From contig JAPPEF010000076.1 of assembly GCA_028875335.1 (NCBI GenBank), forward strand, positions 1 through 64,000: a stretch of 64,000 nt of DNA, in the 5' to 3' direction. The stretch is from Gemmatimonadota bacterium (lineage in GTDB: Bacteria; Latescibacterota; UBA2968; UBA8231). Below, in pieces: positions 55,107-63,919 of this stretch. Below the pieces are notes generated by a model. The model saw only the letters and a program-made list of their open reading frames with translations, was not told where the DNA came from and did no database searches. The translations under genes and the position numbers were made by a program. Numbering within the stretch: the first letter of the stretch is position 1; the number at the start of each line of letters is the position of its first letter.

Positions 55107-56177
55107 TCAGCCCGTTATCTCCAACAGCTCAACCTGCCGCCCTTCCTTCCCCGCCAGCTCCGCCGCCGCCAGAATCTGAACGCATTCCCGGCCGTCATAC
55201 ATCGAGATCGGCATCTCCTCCCCGTTGGCCAAAGCGTCGAAAAATTTGCCGAACACGCTGTATCCCGGTGGGACAAAGCTGCGGTGGAATTCTGACAAGG
55301 GTTGCCAACCTTCGGTTTCCCTTGTATAGAGCATCAGCGTGGCCGGATCGCCGAAATCCAGCTTGGTGGAGGGATGGTCACCCCTGACCTGCACTAACGC
55401 GCCTTTGTGACCGTAGATTTCGGTGGCTAGGGGAGCCCGAGTTTCCGTCTCGCTCGTATGGAGCGTTACGATTGGACCATTGGCGTAGCGGAAGACAGCG
55501 GCATTGTTGTCCTCGACCGGGAGTCCTTTGACGCTCGAGACGCCCAGGGAAACGACGCTCTCGGGCATACCGAACATCCACTGCATCCAGAAAGCGGAGT
55601 GGGAACCAGCGTGATAAAGCGAGCTGCGGCCTTCCGCATCCGCGTCGAACCATGGATCGCTGGGGTCGTTTTGGATTCTCTGTGCATCGAAATCCTGGGC
55701 ACTGTACTTGTCGTGCCCGTGGCGTCGCCGCACCTGCGCGATGGGTCCAAGCACACCGGAATCGACGATTTCCTTCATGCGCTCATGCGCAGGGGAGAAG
55801 CGCAGGTTGTGGACGGGCATGACTTGGACACCCGCTTTCTCAGCCGCGGCGATCGCTTCATCCGCCTGCTCGGGGGTGCGGGTGAACGGCTTTTCGACCA
55901 TGCAGTGTTTGCCCGCTTCGGCGGCACGGATGATGTGTTCACCGTGAAGCTGGGTTTCCGAGGCAATGCCGACGGCATCGATGTCATCGCGGGCGAGAAG
56001 CTCATCTAAGTCGGGGATGAATTCGACGCCGAAGTGATCGGCCGCGGCCTGTCCGCGCTCGGCGTCGGCGTCCCAGATTGCGATGAGATCGACGCTGTCG
56101 TGTTTCTGCGCGGCGTTGCAGATGCCGTGCGCATGACCGAACCAAAAGGAGAGCTGGGCGAATCGGATGTTTGGCAT
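55107..56177 (-). CDS. Gfo/Idh/MocA family oxidoreductase
   Basis: The 356-residue protein has an N-terminal NAD(P)-binding fold (FAQLSFWFGHAHGICNAA is an atypical start, then VDLIAIWDADAERGQAAADH). The signature stretch is HCMVEKPFTRTPEQADEAIAA with the catalytic E-K-P, followed by the GFO/IDH/MOCA C-terminal domain (LGPIAQVRRRHGHDK, then YHAGSHSAFWMQWMFG). It oxidises a sugar or inositol-like substrate with NAD(P). It lies divergently from the glycosidase-like gene at 56346. A candidate operator lies in the gap. The real substrate is unknown. Confidence 0.9.
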   Translation of the reverse strand: MPNIRFAQLSFWFGHAHGICNAAQKHDSVDLIAIWDADAERGQAAADHFGVEFIPDLDELLARDDIDAVGIASETQLHGEHIIRAAEAGKHCMVEKPFTRTPEQADEAIAAAEKAGVQVMPVHNLRFSPAHERMKEIVDSGVLGPIAQVRRRHGHDKYSAQDFDAQRIQNDPSDPWFDADAEGRSSLYHAGSHSAFWMQWMFGMPESVVSLGVSSVKGLPVEDNNAAVFRYANGPIVTLHTSETETRAPLATEIYGHKGALVQVRGDHPSTKLDFGDPATLMLYTRETEGWQPLSEFHRSFVPPGYSVFGKFFDALANGEEMPISMYDGRECVQILAAAELAGKEGRQVELLEITG

Positions 56178-56268
56178 GGTTGCTCCTTGTCTCTATCGGG
56201 CGCTACCCCCACTAGGGCAGCCGGGCGGGCGGAAGCTACCCGTCGGTTCTCTGAAAAATTTTCCAATG

Positions 56269-56310
56269 ATCTCCATTTTTAGTCCAAAATTGGAGTTATT
56301 ATCTCCAAAT
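56269..56310. promoter_or_regulatory. Candidate operator between divergent oxidoreductase and glycosidase-like genes
   Basis: ATCTCCATTT at 56269 and ATCTCCAAAT at 56301 are direct half-sites 32 bases apart, about three helical turns. TTGGAG at 56290-56295 forms an inverted pair with CTCCAA at 56303-56308 with a seven-base gap. Such an arrangement is typical of repressor sites in divergent sugar gene pairs. Confidence 0.35.
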
Positions 56311-56345
56311 CAAGACCATTTGGACTGCTTGGCAAGCCGACCTAT

Positions 56346-58022
56346 GTGACCGTGCGCCCGCGCCTACTAGGACTTACCCGCACCCGCACCGAGTTCGTTC
56401 TTTGCGTCAAGGCTTTTCTTCGAGACCTTGTAACTGATACATTTAGACCCGTGATCGACGAACTGGCACAGACATACGCGCACTATGTGGCCTTGCGGCG
56501 CGAACTCTCGCTGTGGGTCGAGCAGAGCATTCGCCGCGACGGGCCAGACAAAAACCACGGCGGCGAGGATGAGGCCAATTTCGCGCTGGCCTTCTTTCCG
56601 CATTATCTGGTCAGCGGCGACGAGCGGATCGCAGTGCGGTTTCGCTCGCTGGCCAACGATCTCAAGGCCTGGGTTAGTGCCGAGTGCCTGCACGGGTACG
56701 AACCCGAGGCCGAGGCCCACCACGGCACCGAGCCTTTTCTGTTGTTTCTGCCCCGCTATCTGGGCTTCTTTCCCGACGACAGAGAAGCCGCCGCCCTGCT
56801 CGACGACGCAGCGCACCACATCGGCAACTGGATCGAGGGTGTGCCCGCTTGGTACGACTGGACGCGCGATGTCTTTTTGAGCTATTGGATCGGCACGCGG
56901 ACCGTCGGTGGGGCGCACGGCGATCGCGAGTTGGCCGAACACTTCCGCTTTTTGCACATTGCGCTGGCTGCCTGGCGGGTCACGGGCGAGGCGCGCTACC
57001 GCGACTGGGCGCTGCGCTATGGGCGCAAGCGGGCCGAGCGGTTGCTCGCGGTGGACGGACGGATGCCCGTGTTGTGGGATTTGGACGGGCGTGGATTGCA
57101 GCCAGAGGATTTGCAGACCCGCGCAGAGCGGAGCATGACCGGCGACAACCACCACATCGCCGGCGACCCACTCGCAGGTATCGAAAATCTGTTGGCGTCA
57201 GGCGCGATCTACGCGCTGGGCGATCTCTTTTTGCTGGAAGGGGACGATATCTTTCGCCGCGCGGCCAAGAAAATCGTCGAGCCGCTAATCGGCGAATTGC
57301 TCGATCCCTACGCCGACCCGGCTGCCGCCGCGCTCGCCTACTATCGCTGGACCTTCGCCGATTCTTCGCTGGACGACGCCATGTGCGCGATGCTGGCGCG
57401 ACAACCCGCCGAGCCGGAAGCACCGTGGGCGATGGTCTTTCCCCAAGAGCGGAAGCGTCGCGAGCCGGGGGTGGGCAAACGCAGTGACATGATCTACTGG
57501 GGCCACTGGGCGGAAGATGGTTCAGTGCAGCCCTCGCGCGAGCCGAGCACCGCGGCGTTGGCGCTGGGGTATCAATTGACGGGCGAGCGGACCATGGCCC
57601 GGCGGGCGCTGGGGGCAGCGGCGGCCAAATTCGCCATGGCGCGGCGGGTGTTGCGCGGCGGGCGCGAACACGCCGATATGGGCGGGGCGATTTGCTCGGT
57701 GGCCGCAGGACACGGTCGCAATTGGGGCTGCGGGGCGGTAACGGGTTGCTACGGGCCGTTGTTGATGGGCACGTGTGAAGTACAAGGCGCGGTGGTACCG
57801 CTGGTCGAGTGGGACGAAGGCCATTTACCCGAGCAGATCCTAGCACTTGTGCAACCGCCGGTCAGTGGACCGGGCACAGCGCTGTTTTACAACGGGAGCG
57901 AGGAGCGGCAGGCGCTGGAGTGGCGCACGGCAGGGACGGCCGACTGGCAACGCATTGAACTGGCTCCGAGCGAGGTGCGGGAATACCTACTGGAGACAGA
58001 GATTGGAAGAGGCGGGAAGTAG
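56346..58022 (+). CDS. Glycosidase-like (alpha/alpha barrel) protein of unknown substrate
   Basis: This 558-residue protein begins with GTG; a later start is possible because the first 30 residues (RPRLLGLTRTRTEF) are unlike a normal N-terminus. It has the repeated helix pattern of six-hairpin glycosidases: FALAFFPHYLVSGDERIAVR, then HIALAAWRVTGEARYRDWAL, GIENLLASGAIYALGDLFLL and AALAYYRWTFADSSLDDAM. Aromatic-acidic patches such as YDWTRDVFLSYW could line an active site. The C-terminus includes a beta-rich piece (GPGTALFYNGSEERQALEWR). There is no signal peptide. A copy of its last coding segment reappears at 61437-61495. It probably acts on a sugar from the same pathway as the divergent oxidoreductase (inference). 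Confidence 0.65.
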   Translation: MTVRPRLLGLTRTRTEFVLCVKAFLRDLVTDTFRPVIDELAQTYAHYVALRRELSLWVEQSIRRDGPDKNHGGEDEANFALAFFPHYLVSGDERIAVRFRSLANDLKAWVSAECLHGYEPEAEAHHGTEPFLLFLPRYLGFFPDDREAAALLDDAAHHIGNWIEGVPAWYDWTRDVFLSYWIGTRTVGGAHGDRELAEHFRFLHIALAAWRVTGEARYRDWALRYGRKRAERLLAVDGRMPVLWDLDGRGLQPEDLQTRAERSMTGDNHHIAGDPLAGIENLLASGAIYALGDLFLLEGDDIFRRAAKKIVEPLIGELLDPYADPAAAALAYYRWTFADSSLDDAMCAMLARQPAEPEAPWAMVFPQERKRREPGVGKRSDMIYWGHWAEDGSVQPSREPSTAALALGYQLTGERTMARRALGAAAAKFAMARRVLRGGREHADMGGAICSVAAGHGRNWGCGAVTGCYGPLLMGTCEVQGAVVPLVEWDEGHLPEQILALVQPPVSGPGTALFYNGSEERQALEWRTAGTADWQRIELAPSEVREYLLETEIGRGGK

Positions 58023-58030
58023 GAGACGCC

Positions 58031-61000
58031 ATGACCCGACGCGATACTGTGTGGATTCTTTCCTTCCTGATCTCAGGCGCTCTCGGTCTCGCCTGTTATG
58101 TCCAGTTCTTCGACCGAGCCTTTCCCGTTGCCTCACTTAACTTTCGCGTAGATCGCGAACAGGCTAACCAAGCTGCCGAAGCATATCTCCACCGCCTCGG
58201 CTACGACCTCACCGAATACGAGAGTGCTCAAGTTTTCTCCCATGCCAGCCTGCCCCAGATCTTTCTCGAGCGCACCTTGGGCTTGGCCGAGGCCAACCGC
58301 CTCGTGCGGGAGTGGGTCTCGGTGTGGTATTGGAACATCCGCTATTTCAAACCGCTGCAGAAGGAAGAACTCCGCGTCCGCATCGATCCCGGCGGGCGCG
58401 TCGTAGGGTTTACCCACAGCATCCTCGAGTCCGACGAAGGCACCAGCCTCTCAGAAGAGGATGCCCGGCACATCGCCGAGGCCTTCCTCACCGATGTTCA
58501 GGGTTTTTCACTCGACGCCTACGAACCCATCGAGGCCTCCAGCATCGACCGCCCCAAGCGGAGGGACCACACCTTCACCTACCGCAAGCGGGACTTCGTC
58601 GTCGGCGATGATGGACACTACCGCCTGCGCGTCACAGTCCAAGGGGACCGGGTGGGTAGCTTCTCCGAATACCTCAAGGTCCCCGAGACCTTCTCGCGCT
58701 CCTACCGCGAGACCCGCGCTCGCGCCGGTCTGCTCACCAAGGTCGCCGGAGGATTTGCCCTCGCCCTAGCTATTGCCATGATCGTCGTCCTAGTGCGCAA
58801 GTATCGCCAGCGCACACTCACATGGCGCGTCGCCGTATCCATCGGCATCCTCGTGGGAGCCGCCTCCCTCCTCGGGTCCATCAATGGCTATCCGCTCAGT
58901 CTGTTCGGATACGACACCATGCAGTCCTATGTATCCTTCATTCTCAACTTCATCTTCACTGGTCTCCTCAGCGCCGCTGTCATCGCCCTCATCATCGCCG
59001 TGTGCGGCGCGGCAGGCGGCACCATCGCGCAGGACGTAAGAGATTGGAGCAACCCCCTAGAGCGGGTTTCCCTGCGGCGTTGGCGATCGGCGGGCTTTGC
59101 ACGCGTCACTCTTGTCGGTTATGGCCTGGCATTTGCCCACTTGGGTTACGTCACCCTCTTCTACATTCTGGGCAACGACTACCTCGGGGTCTGGTCGCCT
59201 GCCGCCATGACCCAATACAGCAACGCCTACAGCACGTACCTGCCTTGGATATATCCCCTTCTGACGGGTCTCGTGGCGGCCACCATGGAGGAGTTCCTCT
59301 TCCGGCTGGTGGCCATCTCCCTTCTCCTTCGCTGGCTTAAGAGAAGTTGGTTGGCCCTTCTCGTTTCCGCCGTGGTGTGGGCCTTCCTTCACGCCGACTA
59401 TCCGCAGGAACCGATCTACATCCGAGGCTTGGAACTGACCATCGTGGGAATCCTCCTCGGCATAGTCTTCCTGCGCTTCGGTGTCTGGGCGACCATCATC
59501 TCCCACTACGTGTACAACTGCTTTCTCGGCGTCTATCCTATGGTGCAGTCCGACAGTCTCTACTTCAAGGTTTCAGGCATCCTCGCTGTCGCCATCATCT
59601 CCATCCCGGCCCTTCCCGCCATCTGGAGCGCCGTCCGCGGCCGCTACGAAGACGAGCCCCTTGAACCCACTCCAGAGGCACCAAAGGCCGCACCTCCGCC
59701 ATCTGCCCCTCCCGCGGAGCTACCTGAACCTCCGATTGAACGCAAGAGGCCCTCTGACTACCTCATTTCTGGCAAGGGTCTCCTCGTCTTTGGCATCCTC
59801 GGTCTGTTGGGCTGGTCCGCATACTTTGCTTTCGAACCGCGGCATTTCGCCGAATACGCACGCGAGAAGGTCCCCACCCGCGTGCAGGCCATCGAGATTG
59901 CCGAAGGGATTCGGGGACAGCTCGGACTCGACCTCGAAGGCTATCGTCGCACTACCTCATTCTCGAGCAGTCTCGGTTCCAACCACTTTACACACCTGCT
60001 GCGAAACGTCGATGTAGCGCGGGCGGACACGCTCGCGGCCGAACACACGGGCTCGTGGCGCTGGAGTGTGCGATGGTTCAAGCCTCTCGAAAAAGAGGAA
60101 CTCACCATTAGCGTCGACGGCCACGGCGACCTCTCCTACATCTCGCATGCCGTGCCCGAGGGTCAAGAGGGTGCAGAGCTCACTATTGAAGAGGCGCAGG
60201 AAGTGGCCGAGGCCTTCCTGCGCCAACACCTGAACCGGGATGTAGCTGATACAACGCTCTACAAGCGTCTCCAAGCGCGGTCCTTCAAGCGCGAGAACCG
60301 GATGGACCACAGCTTTGTGTGGGAACGCATGGACGTCAAGGTGGAAGAGGGCGAGTTTCGCATTTTCGCCTCTGTACAGGGCGACCGGATCGGCTATGCG
60401 TACAAGGCCTACAAGGCACCCGAGGAATTTTTGCGCAAACTAGGAGAGAAGACTGCAAAGAGCACCATTGTCTCCACCCTCCCTACCATCGCCGTCATTG
60501 TCACCCTCGTCCTAGTCGTCATTCACCTACTACGCGCCTACCGGAACGGGCTGGTCAACTGGCGATTGCCCATCGGCGTCGGCATCCTCTATGGCCTGTG
60601 TTTCCTACTCGAGGATCTCAACGAACTGCCCACATTATACCGAGGTTATGACACCAGTGAGGTCATGGGTACCTTCCTCCTTGGCGAGCTTGTCAGTGTC
60701 GTTCGGGGCCTCGCTGGTGCGGTCATCCTCACCCTGTTGCTCTGCGCCCTCGGTGATACGCTGTACCGCATAGAGTGTCCTAGAGAGATGCACATCTCCG
60801 ACTGGATCGATGTGCTCCGCCTGAAGGCGGGCAGCGCGGCACTGTGGTGGCAGGTCGTCTTTCTGGTGGCGTGCTATTCCGGTATCAGAAGAGGCACCGA
60901 CGTTCTCTCCGCTCACGTACATCTTACCTATCTCACGGACTACCTTTTCGCCGGCGGCGCTGTGCCCCCCAACGTCAACACCTACCTGCCCGCGCTTGGT

Positions 61001-61426
61001 GAACTCATCAACGAATTCAGCGGTATGATCAGATTCCCCATTATAATCCTCGGCCTTCTCTTTGTCTGGTGGCGAATCTTGGGCAGGACAAACCTGATGA
61101 TCCTCGGCGTCTTTGTCGTTCTCATCTTCCAATCCGTCGTCTCACCAGCCAAGGACTTCTATCACGCAGGCGTACTCCTCGCGATGAGCACTCCATTCTG
61201 GCTGATCTCGGCCTTCCTCTTCCTGAGGTATATCCGCTTCAACCTGCTCTTCTACATCGTATTGACTTGGAGTTCCATCCTGTTCGAGGGCATTTGGTAC
61301 CTCAAATTCGATGCCCACGTATGGAAAATCAACGGCATCCTGATGATCCTCTTCGGCCTCATTCCCGTCGTGTTTGCCGTTATCTTCTGGCTCAAGGAAC
61401 GAAGCACAACACAGCCCCGGCCTTGA
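58031..61426 (+). CDS. Giant duplicated CPBP (CAAX-protease-like) membrane protein, 1131 aa
   Basis: The protein consists of two related halves. In the first (residues 1-520), a soluble front segment (DREQANQAAEAYLHRLGYDL to SFSEYLKVPETF) leads into a membrane part. The CPBP/Rce1-like motifs lie there: MEEFLFR at about 419-425, then FLHADYP and SHYVYN at about 490. In the second half (about 575-1131) the same front segment is repeated (IAEGIRGQLGLDLEGYRR, WRWSVRWFKPLEKEELTISV) and more membrane helices follow, but I find no E-E-x(3)-R motif. It probably acts as a membrane protease or self-immunity type protein with one active and one structural half (inference). The ATG is preceded by GGAG and lies eight bases after the glycosidase-like gene. 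Confidence 0.8.
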   Translation: MTRRDTVWILSFLISGALGLACYVQFFDRAFPVASLNFRVDREQANQAAEAYLHRLGYDLTEYESAQVFSHASLPQIFLERTLGLAEANRLVREWVSVWYWNIRYFKPLQKEELRVRIDPGGRVVGFTHSILESDEGTSLSEEDARHIAEAFLTDVQGFSLDAYEPIEASSIDRPKRRDHTFTYRKRDFVVGDDGHYRLRVTVQGDRVGSFSEYLKVPETFSRSYRETRARAGLLTKVAGGFALALAIAMIVVLVRKYRQRTLTWRVAVSIGILVGAASLLGSINGYPLSLFGYDTMQSYVSFILNFIFTGLLSAAVIALIIAVCGAAGGTIAQDVRDWSNPLERVSLRRWRSAGFARVTLVGYGLAFAHLGYVTLFYILGNDYLGVWSPAAMTQYSNAYSTYLPWIYPLLTGLVAATMEEFLFRLVAISLLLRWLKRSWLALLVSAVVWAFLHADYPQEPIYIRGLELTIVGILLGIVFLRFGVWATIISHYVYNCFLGVYPMVQSDSLYFKVSGILAVAIISIPALPAIWSAVRGRYEDEPLEPTPEAPKAAPPPSAPPAELPEPPIERKRPSDYLISGKGLLVFGILGLLGWSAYFAFEPRHFAEYAREKVPTRVQAIEIAEGIRGQLGLDLEGYRRTTSFSSSLGSNHFTHLLRNVDVARADTLAAEHTGSWRWSVRWFKPLEKEELTISVDGHGDLSYISHAVPEGQEGAELTIEEAQEVAEAFLRQHLNRDVADTTLYKRLQARSFKRENRMDHSFVWERMDVKVEEGEFRIFASVQGDRIGYAYKAYKAPEEFLRKLGEKTAKSTIVSTLPTIAVIVTLVLVVIHLLRAYRNGLVNWRLPIGVGILYGLCFLLEDLNELPTLYRGYDTSEVMGTFLLGELVSVVRGLAGAVILTLLLCALGDTLYRIECPREMHISDWIDVLRLKAGSAALWWQVVFLVACYSGIRRGTDVLSAHVHLTYLTDYLFAGGAVPPNVNTYLPALGELINEFSGMIRFPIIILGLLFVWWRILGRTNLMILGVFVVLIFQSVVSPAKDFYHAGVLLAMSTPFWLISAFLFLRYIRFNLLFYIVLTWSSILFEGIWYLKFDAHVWKINGILMILFGLIPVVFAVIFWLKERSTTQPRP

Positions 61427-61436
61427 TCCCAGCCGC

Positions 61437-61495
61437 TAGGGCGGCCGATTGGCAACGCATTGAGCTGATACCGGGCGCGGGAATACCTACTAGAG
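61437..61495 (+). repeat. Degraded copy of the 3' end of the glycosidase-like gene
   Basis: This stretch (GCGGCCGATTGGCAACGCAT, then a gap of five bases, then GCGGGAATACCTACTAGAG) matches the coding end of the 56346-58022 gene around 57938-58000. It has eight or so changes and no open frame. The CPBP gene lies between the two copies. It is a remnant left by duplication or insertion. Confidence 0.75.
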
Positions 61496-61615
61496 TAGTA
61501 CTCTCGACGACTTTATGGTCTCAACTAGCCCGTTATCCGATTCAACTACTGCTTCATTGTGGCTACAATATCCGCTGTCGATATTCTGACCTCATCCAAT
61601 AATACAATAACGACT

Positions 61616-62380
61616 ATGCTCCTTATAAAAGGCCTCGGTGACCGCATTCGCCGCCAACGCGAAAAACGCGGGCTCAAACAGCAGGATATCGCCCATGCCC
61701 TCCAGGTAAGCCCGCAAGCGGTGTCGAAATGGGAGCGGGGGGAAAACGCCCCGGACATTAGTTTGCTCGGACCGTTGGCCCGGTTACTAGGGGTCTCGAC
61801 GGATTGGCTTTTGCATACTTGGGGCGAGCAGCCCGATGTCTTTGAGGCCACGGTATTCACTTCCGGAGTCAAGGGGGCCGCTGAGAAATCAATGCACTTG
61901 GATCCCAAAAATTTCGCCGCCTGGGCTAACGGGGTCTTCGCCGCTGTGACCTCAGCGGTGTTGCACCACGACGGCGTGCCCGTCAAATACTTGGGCGACC
62001 AATGCCTGTGTTTTTTTGCCGGAGAAGGGCAGCAGGAACGGGCCGTGCGTGCAGCGCTGCTGGCCTGTGAGATGACCGCGGAAGCCCTCGAAATAGGCTT
62101 GAGTTACGGCTCGGTTTACCTAGGAGCGATCGGCCACGCCGATTACGAGCGGCTCGATATCATGGGCGAAGCCGTCAATATTGCTTTCCTAACGATGAAC
62201 TGGGCCAGCCGCCATAGCAAGAGCGGTATGGCCGTGACACGGGAGGTCGCCTGTGGACTGGAAGGCAAATTGCATCTGGGGCCAGAGGTGAGCGCAGTCT
62301 TTCCGGAACTGGAACAAGCAGTCTATGTCAACGAGTTGCGCGGTCTGGTTCAAGATACAAGGAGAATTCAATGGTCTTAG
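61616..62380 (+). CDS. XRE-type HTH fused to a degenerate class III nucleotide cyclase-like domain
   Basis: The ATG at 61616 (MLLIKGLGDRIRRQ) fits an XRE start; an in-frame GTG at 61559 would add 19 residues. Residues 6-70 form a cro/C1 helix-turn-helix (RGLKQQDIAHALQVSPQAVSKWERGENAPDISLLGPLARLLGV). From about 75 to 230 the sequence follows the adenylyl/guanylyl cyclase homology domain. VLHHDGVPVKYLGDQCLCFFAG resembles H-G-G-x(5)-G-D-x(4)-F-G, and YGSVYLGAIGHADYERLDIMGEAVNIA resembles the G-x-V-x-x-G-x-x-G...x-V-x-G-x-x-V-N-x-A block. The first metal Asp motif is altered, so it may bind rather than make a nucleotide. It overlaps the next gene by 10 bases. A nucleotide-sensing regulator is proposed (inference). 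Confidence 0.8.
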   Translation: MLLIKGLGDRIRRQREKRGLKQQDIAHALQVSPQAVSKWERGENAPDISLLGPLARLLGVSTDWLLHTWGEQPDVFEATVFTSGVKGAAEKSMHLDPKNFAAWANGVFAAVTSAVLHHDGVPVKYLGDQCLCFFAGEGQQERAVRAALLACEMTAEALEIGLSYGSVYLGAIGHADYERLDIMGEAVNIAFLTMNWASRHSKSGMAVTREVACGLEGKLHLGPEVSAVFPELEQAVYVNELRGLVQDTRRIQWS

Positions 62381-63762
62381 CAACGCAAATATCCGATTCG
62401 ACAGCGGTGCCTTACCGGGCCTGGTTCCAGTGCATGCACTGCCCGGACCAGCACTACGCGCTGACCGAGGTCGTTTACCGCTGCAAGTCGTGTGGTGGTT
62501 TGCTCGAAGTCCGGCACGATATGGCGGCGCTCAAGGCTCTGGAGCCGGACAAGTGGCGGACGCTTTTCGACCGCCGCTATATGCGCACCCACTATCCCTA
62601 TGGTTCCTCGGTATGGGGTAAAAAGGAAATGGTTTGCCCGGCAGTGGCTGATGAGAATGTGGTTTCGCTCTATGAAGGAGGCAGCAATATGTTTTGGGCC
62701 GAGCGGTTGGGGCGGCAGCTCGGCGTGGAGGATCTGTGGGTTAAACAATGTGGCGACAGTCACACCGGGTCGTTCAAGGACATCGGCATGACGGTCCTCG
62801 TTTCGATAGTCAAGCAGATCATCGCCACGGGGCAGCAGGTGCCAGCAATGGTCTGCGCTTCCAGCGGCGATACTTCGGCGGCGCTGGCGGCTTATGGCGC
62901 GGCGGCCGGGATTCCGGTGGTGGTGCTGTTGCCGCGCGGCAAAGTCACGGCGGCACAGATGGTCCAGCCATTGGCCAATGGCGCGCTGACCTTGTTTCTC
63001 GATACCGACTTTGACGGCTGCATGCGGCTGGCCAAGGCATTGAGCAACGAGGAACAGTTTTATTATCTGGCGAATTCAATGAATCCGCTGCGGATCGAAG
63101 GCCAGAAAACCGTAGCGGTAGAGATGGTGCAACAGGACGACTGGACCGTGCCCGATTGGATTGTCGTACCCGGCGGCAATCTCGGCAATATCAGCGCGCT
63201 GGGTAAGGGGTTTCTCGAAATGCGCGAGATGGGGTTGATTGAAGTGTTGCCGCGCCTCGTCGTCGCCCAAGCGGCCCATGCCGACCCGCTCTACCAGAGT
63301 TATCTGCGCGGTTTCGAGACATTCGAACCGCAGCAGGCTCGCAAGACGTTGGCCAGCGCGATCCAGATCGGTGCCCCGGTTAGCTGGGAGCGTGCTATCC
63401 GGGTGTTGAAAACCTTTGATGGCGTCGTCGAGTGCGCGAGCGAAGAAGAACTGGCTGACGCCGCGGCCAAGGCGGATCTCACGGGGCTCTTCGCTTGTCC
63501 GCATACGGGCGTAGCCCTAGCAGCATTGTTCAAACTGGTAGAGCAGAAAGTCATCGCGCCCAAAGACAAGGTTGTCGTAGTATCGACAGCGCACGGGCTG
63601 AAGTTCCCCGAGTTCAAGACGCGCTACCACGCTGGTGATCTGGAAGAGTTCGGTGTCGTGCCGAGTTTCAGACAGATACCGCACGAGATCGGAGCCGAAT
63701 ACGGGGCCGTGCAAAGCTTCGTGTTGCGGCACCTCGACGGGCTGCGGGCCAAGGTCGTTTGA
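62371..63762 (+). CDS. thrC: Threonine synthase
   Basis: The 463-residue protein has a short Cys-rich front (CMHCPDQHYALTEVVYRCKSCGG) as in many long-type threonine synthases. The PLP anchor follows in SHTGSFKDIGMTVLVS (Lys at about 133), and CASSGDTSAALAAYGAAAG and VVLLPRGKV are the fold-type II markers. Further on, NSMNPLRIEGQKTVAVEM and WIVVPGGNLGNISALGKGFL fix the assignment. It converts O-phosphohomoserine to threonine. The ATG overlaps the stop of the XRE-cyclase gene by 10 bases, with AAGGAG inside that gene, so the two are likely translated together. A link between threonine synthesis and nucleotide sensing is inference from this coupling. Confidence 0.95.
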   Translation: MVLATQISDSTAVPYRAWFQCMHCPDQHYALTEVVYRCKSCGGLLEVRHDMAALKALEPDKWRTLFDRRYMRTHYPYGSSVWGKKEMVCPAVADENVVSLYEGGSNMFWAERLGRQLGVEDLWVKQCGDSHTGSFKDIGMTVLVSIVKQIIATGQQVPAMVCASSGDTSAALAAYGAAAGIPVVVLLPRGKVTAAQMVQPLANGALTLFLDTDFDGCMRLAKALSNEEQFYYLANSMNPLRIEGQKTVAVEMVQQDDWTVPDWIVVPGGNLGNISALGKGFLEMREMGLIEVLPRLVVAQAAHADPLYQSYLRGFETFEPQQARKTLASAIQIGAPVSWERAIRVLKTFDGVVECASEEELADAAAKADLTGLFACPHTGVALAALFKLVEQKVIAPKDKVVVVSTAHGLKFPEFKTRYHAGDLEEFGVVPSFRQIPHEIGAEYGAVQSFVLRHLDGLRAKVV

Positions 63763-63919
63763 GGGAAATACTTGCCATTGTTAAACGCCCCCTCTTCCGT
63801 TGTAAGTCCGGGGAAGGCACAAATCCCTATCGTGTGATCTGGTGGCGGATGGATTCTTGCAATTTGCCCGCCAGGAACGGACAGACCCTCGGCAACCTTG
63901 ACCCAATTGAAAGGCGATA

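Noticed and set aside
58031..61426. Two separate CPBP genes
   Set aside because: The frame is continuous with no internal stop or ribosome binding site between the halves.
61559..61615. GTG start for the XRE-cyclase gene
   Set aside because: The added residues do not resemble an XRE start, and the ATG at 61616 fits the family beginning better.
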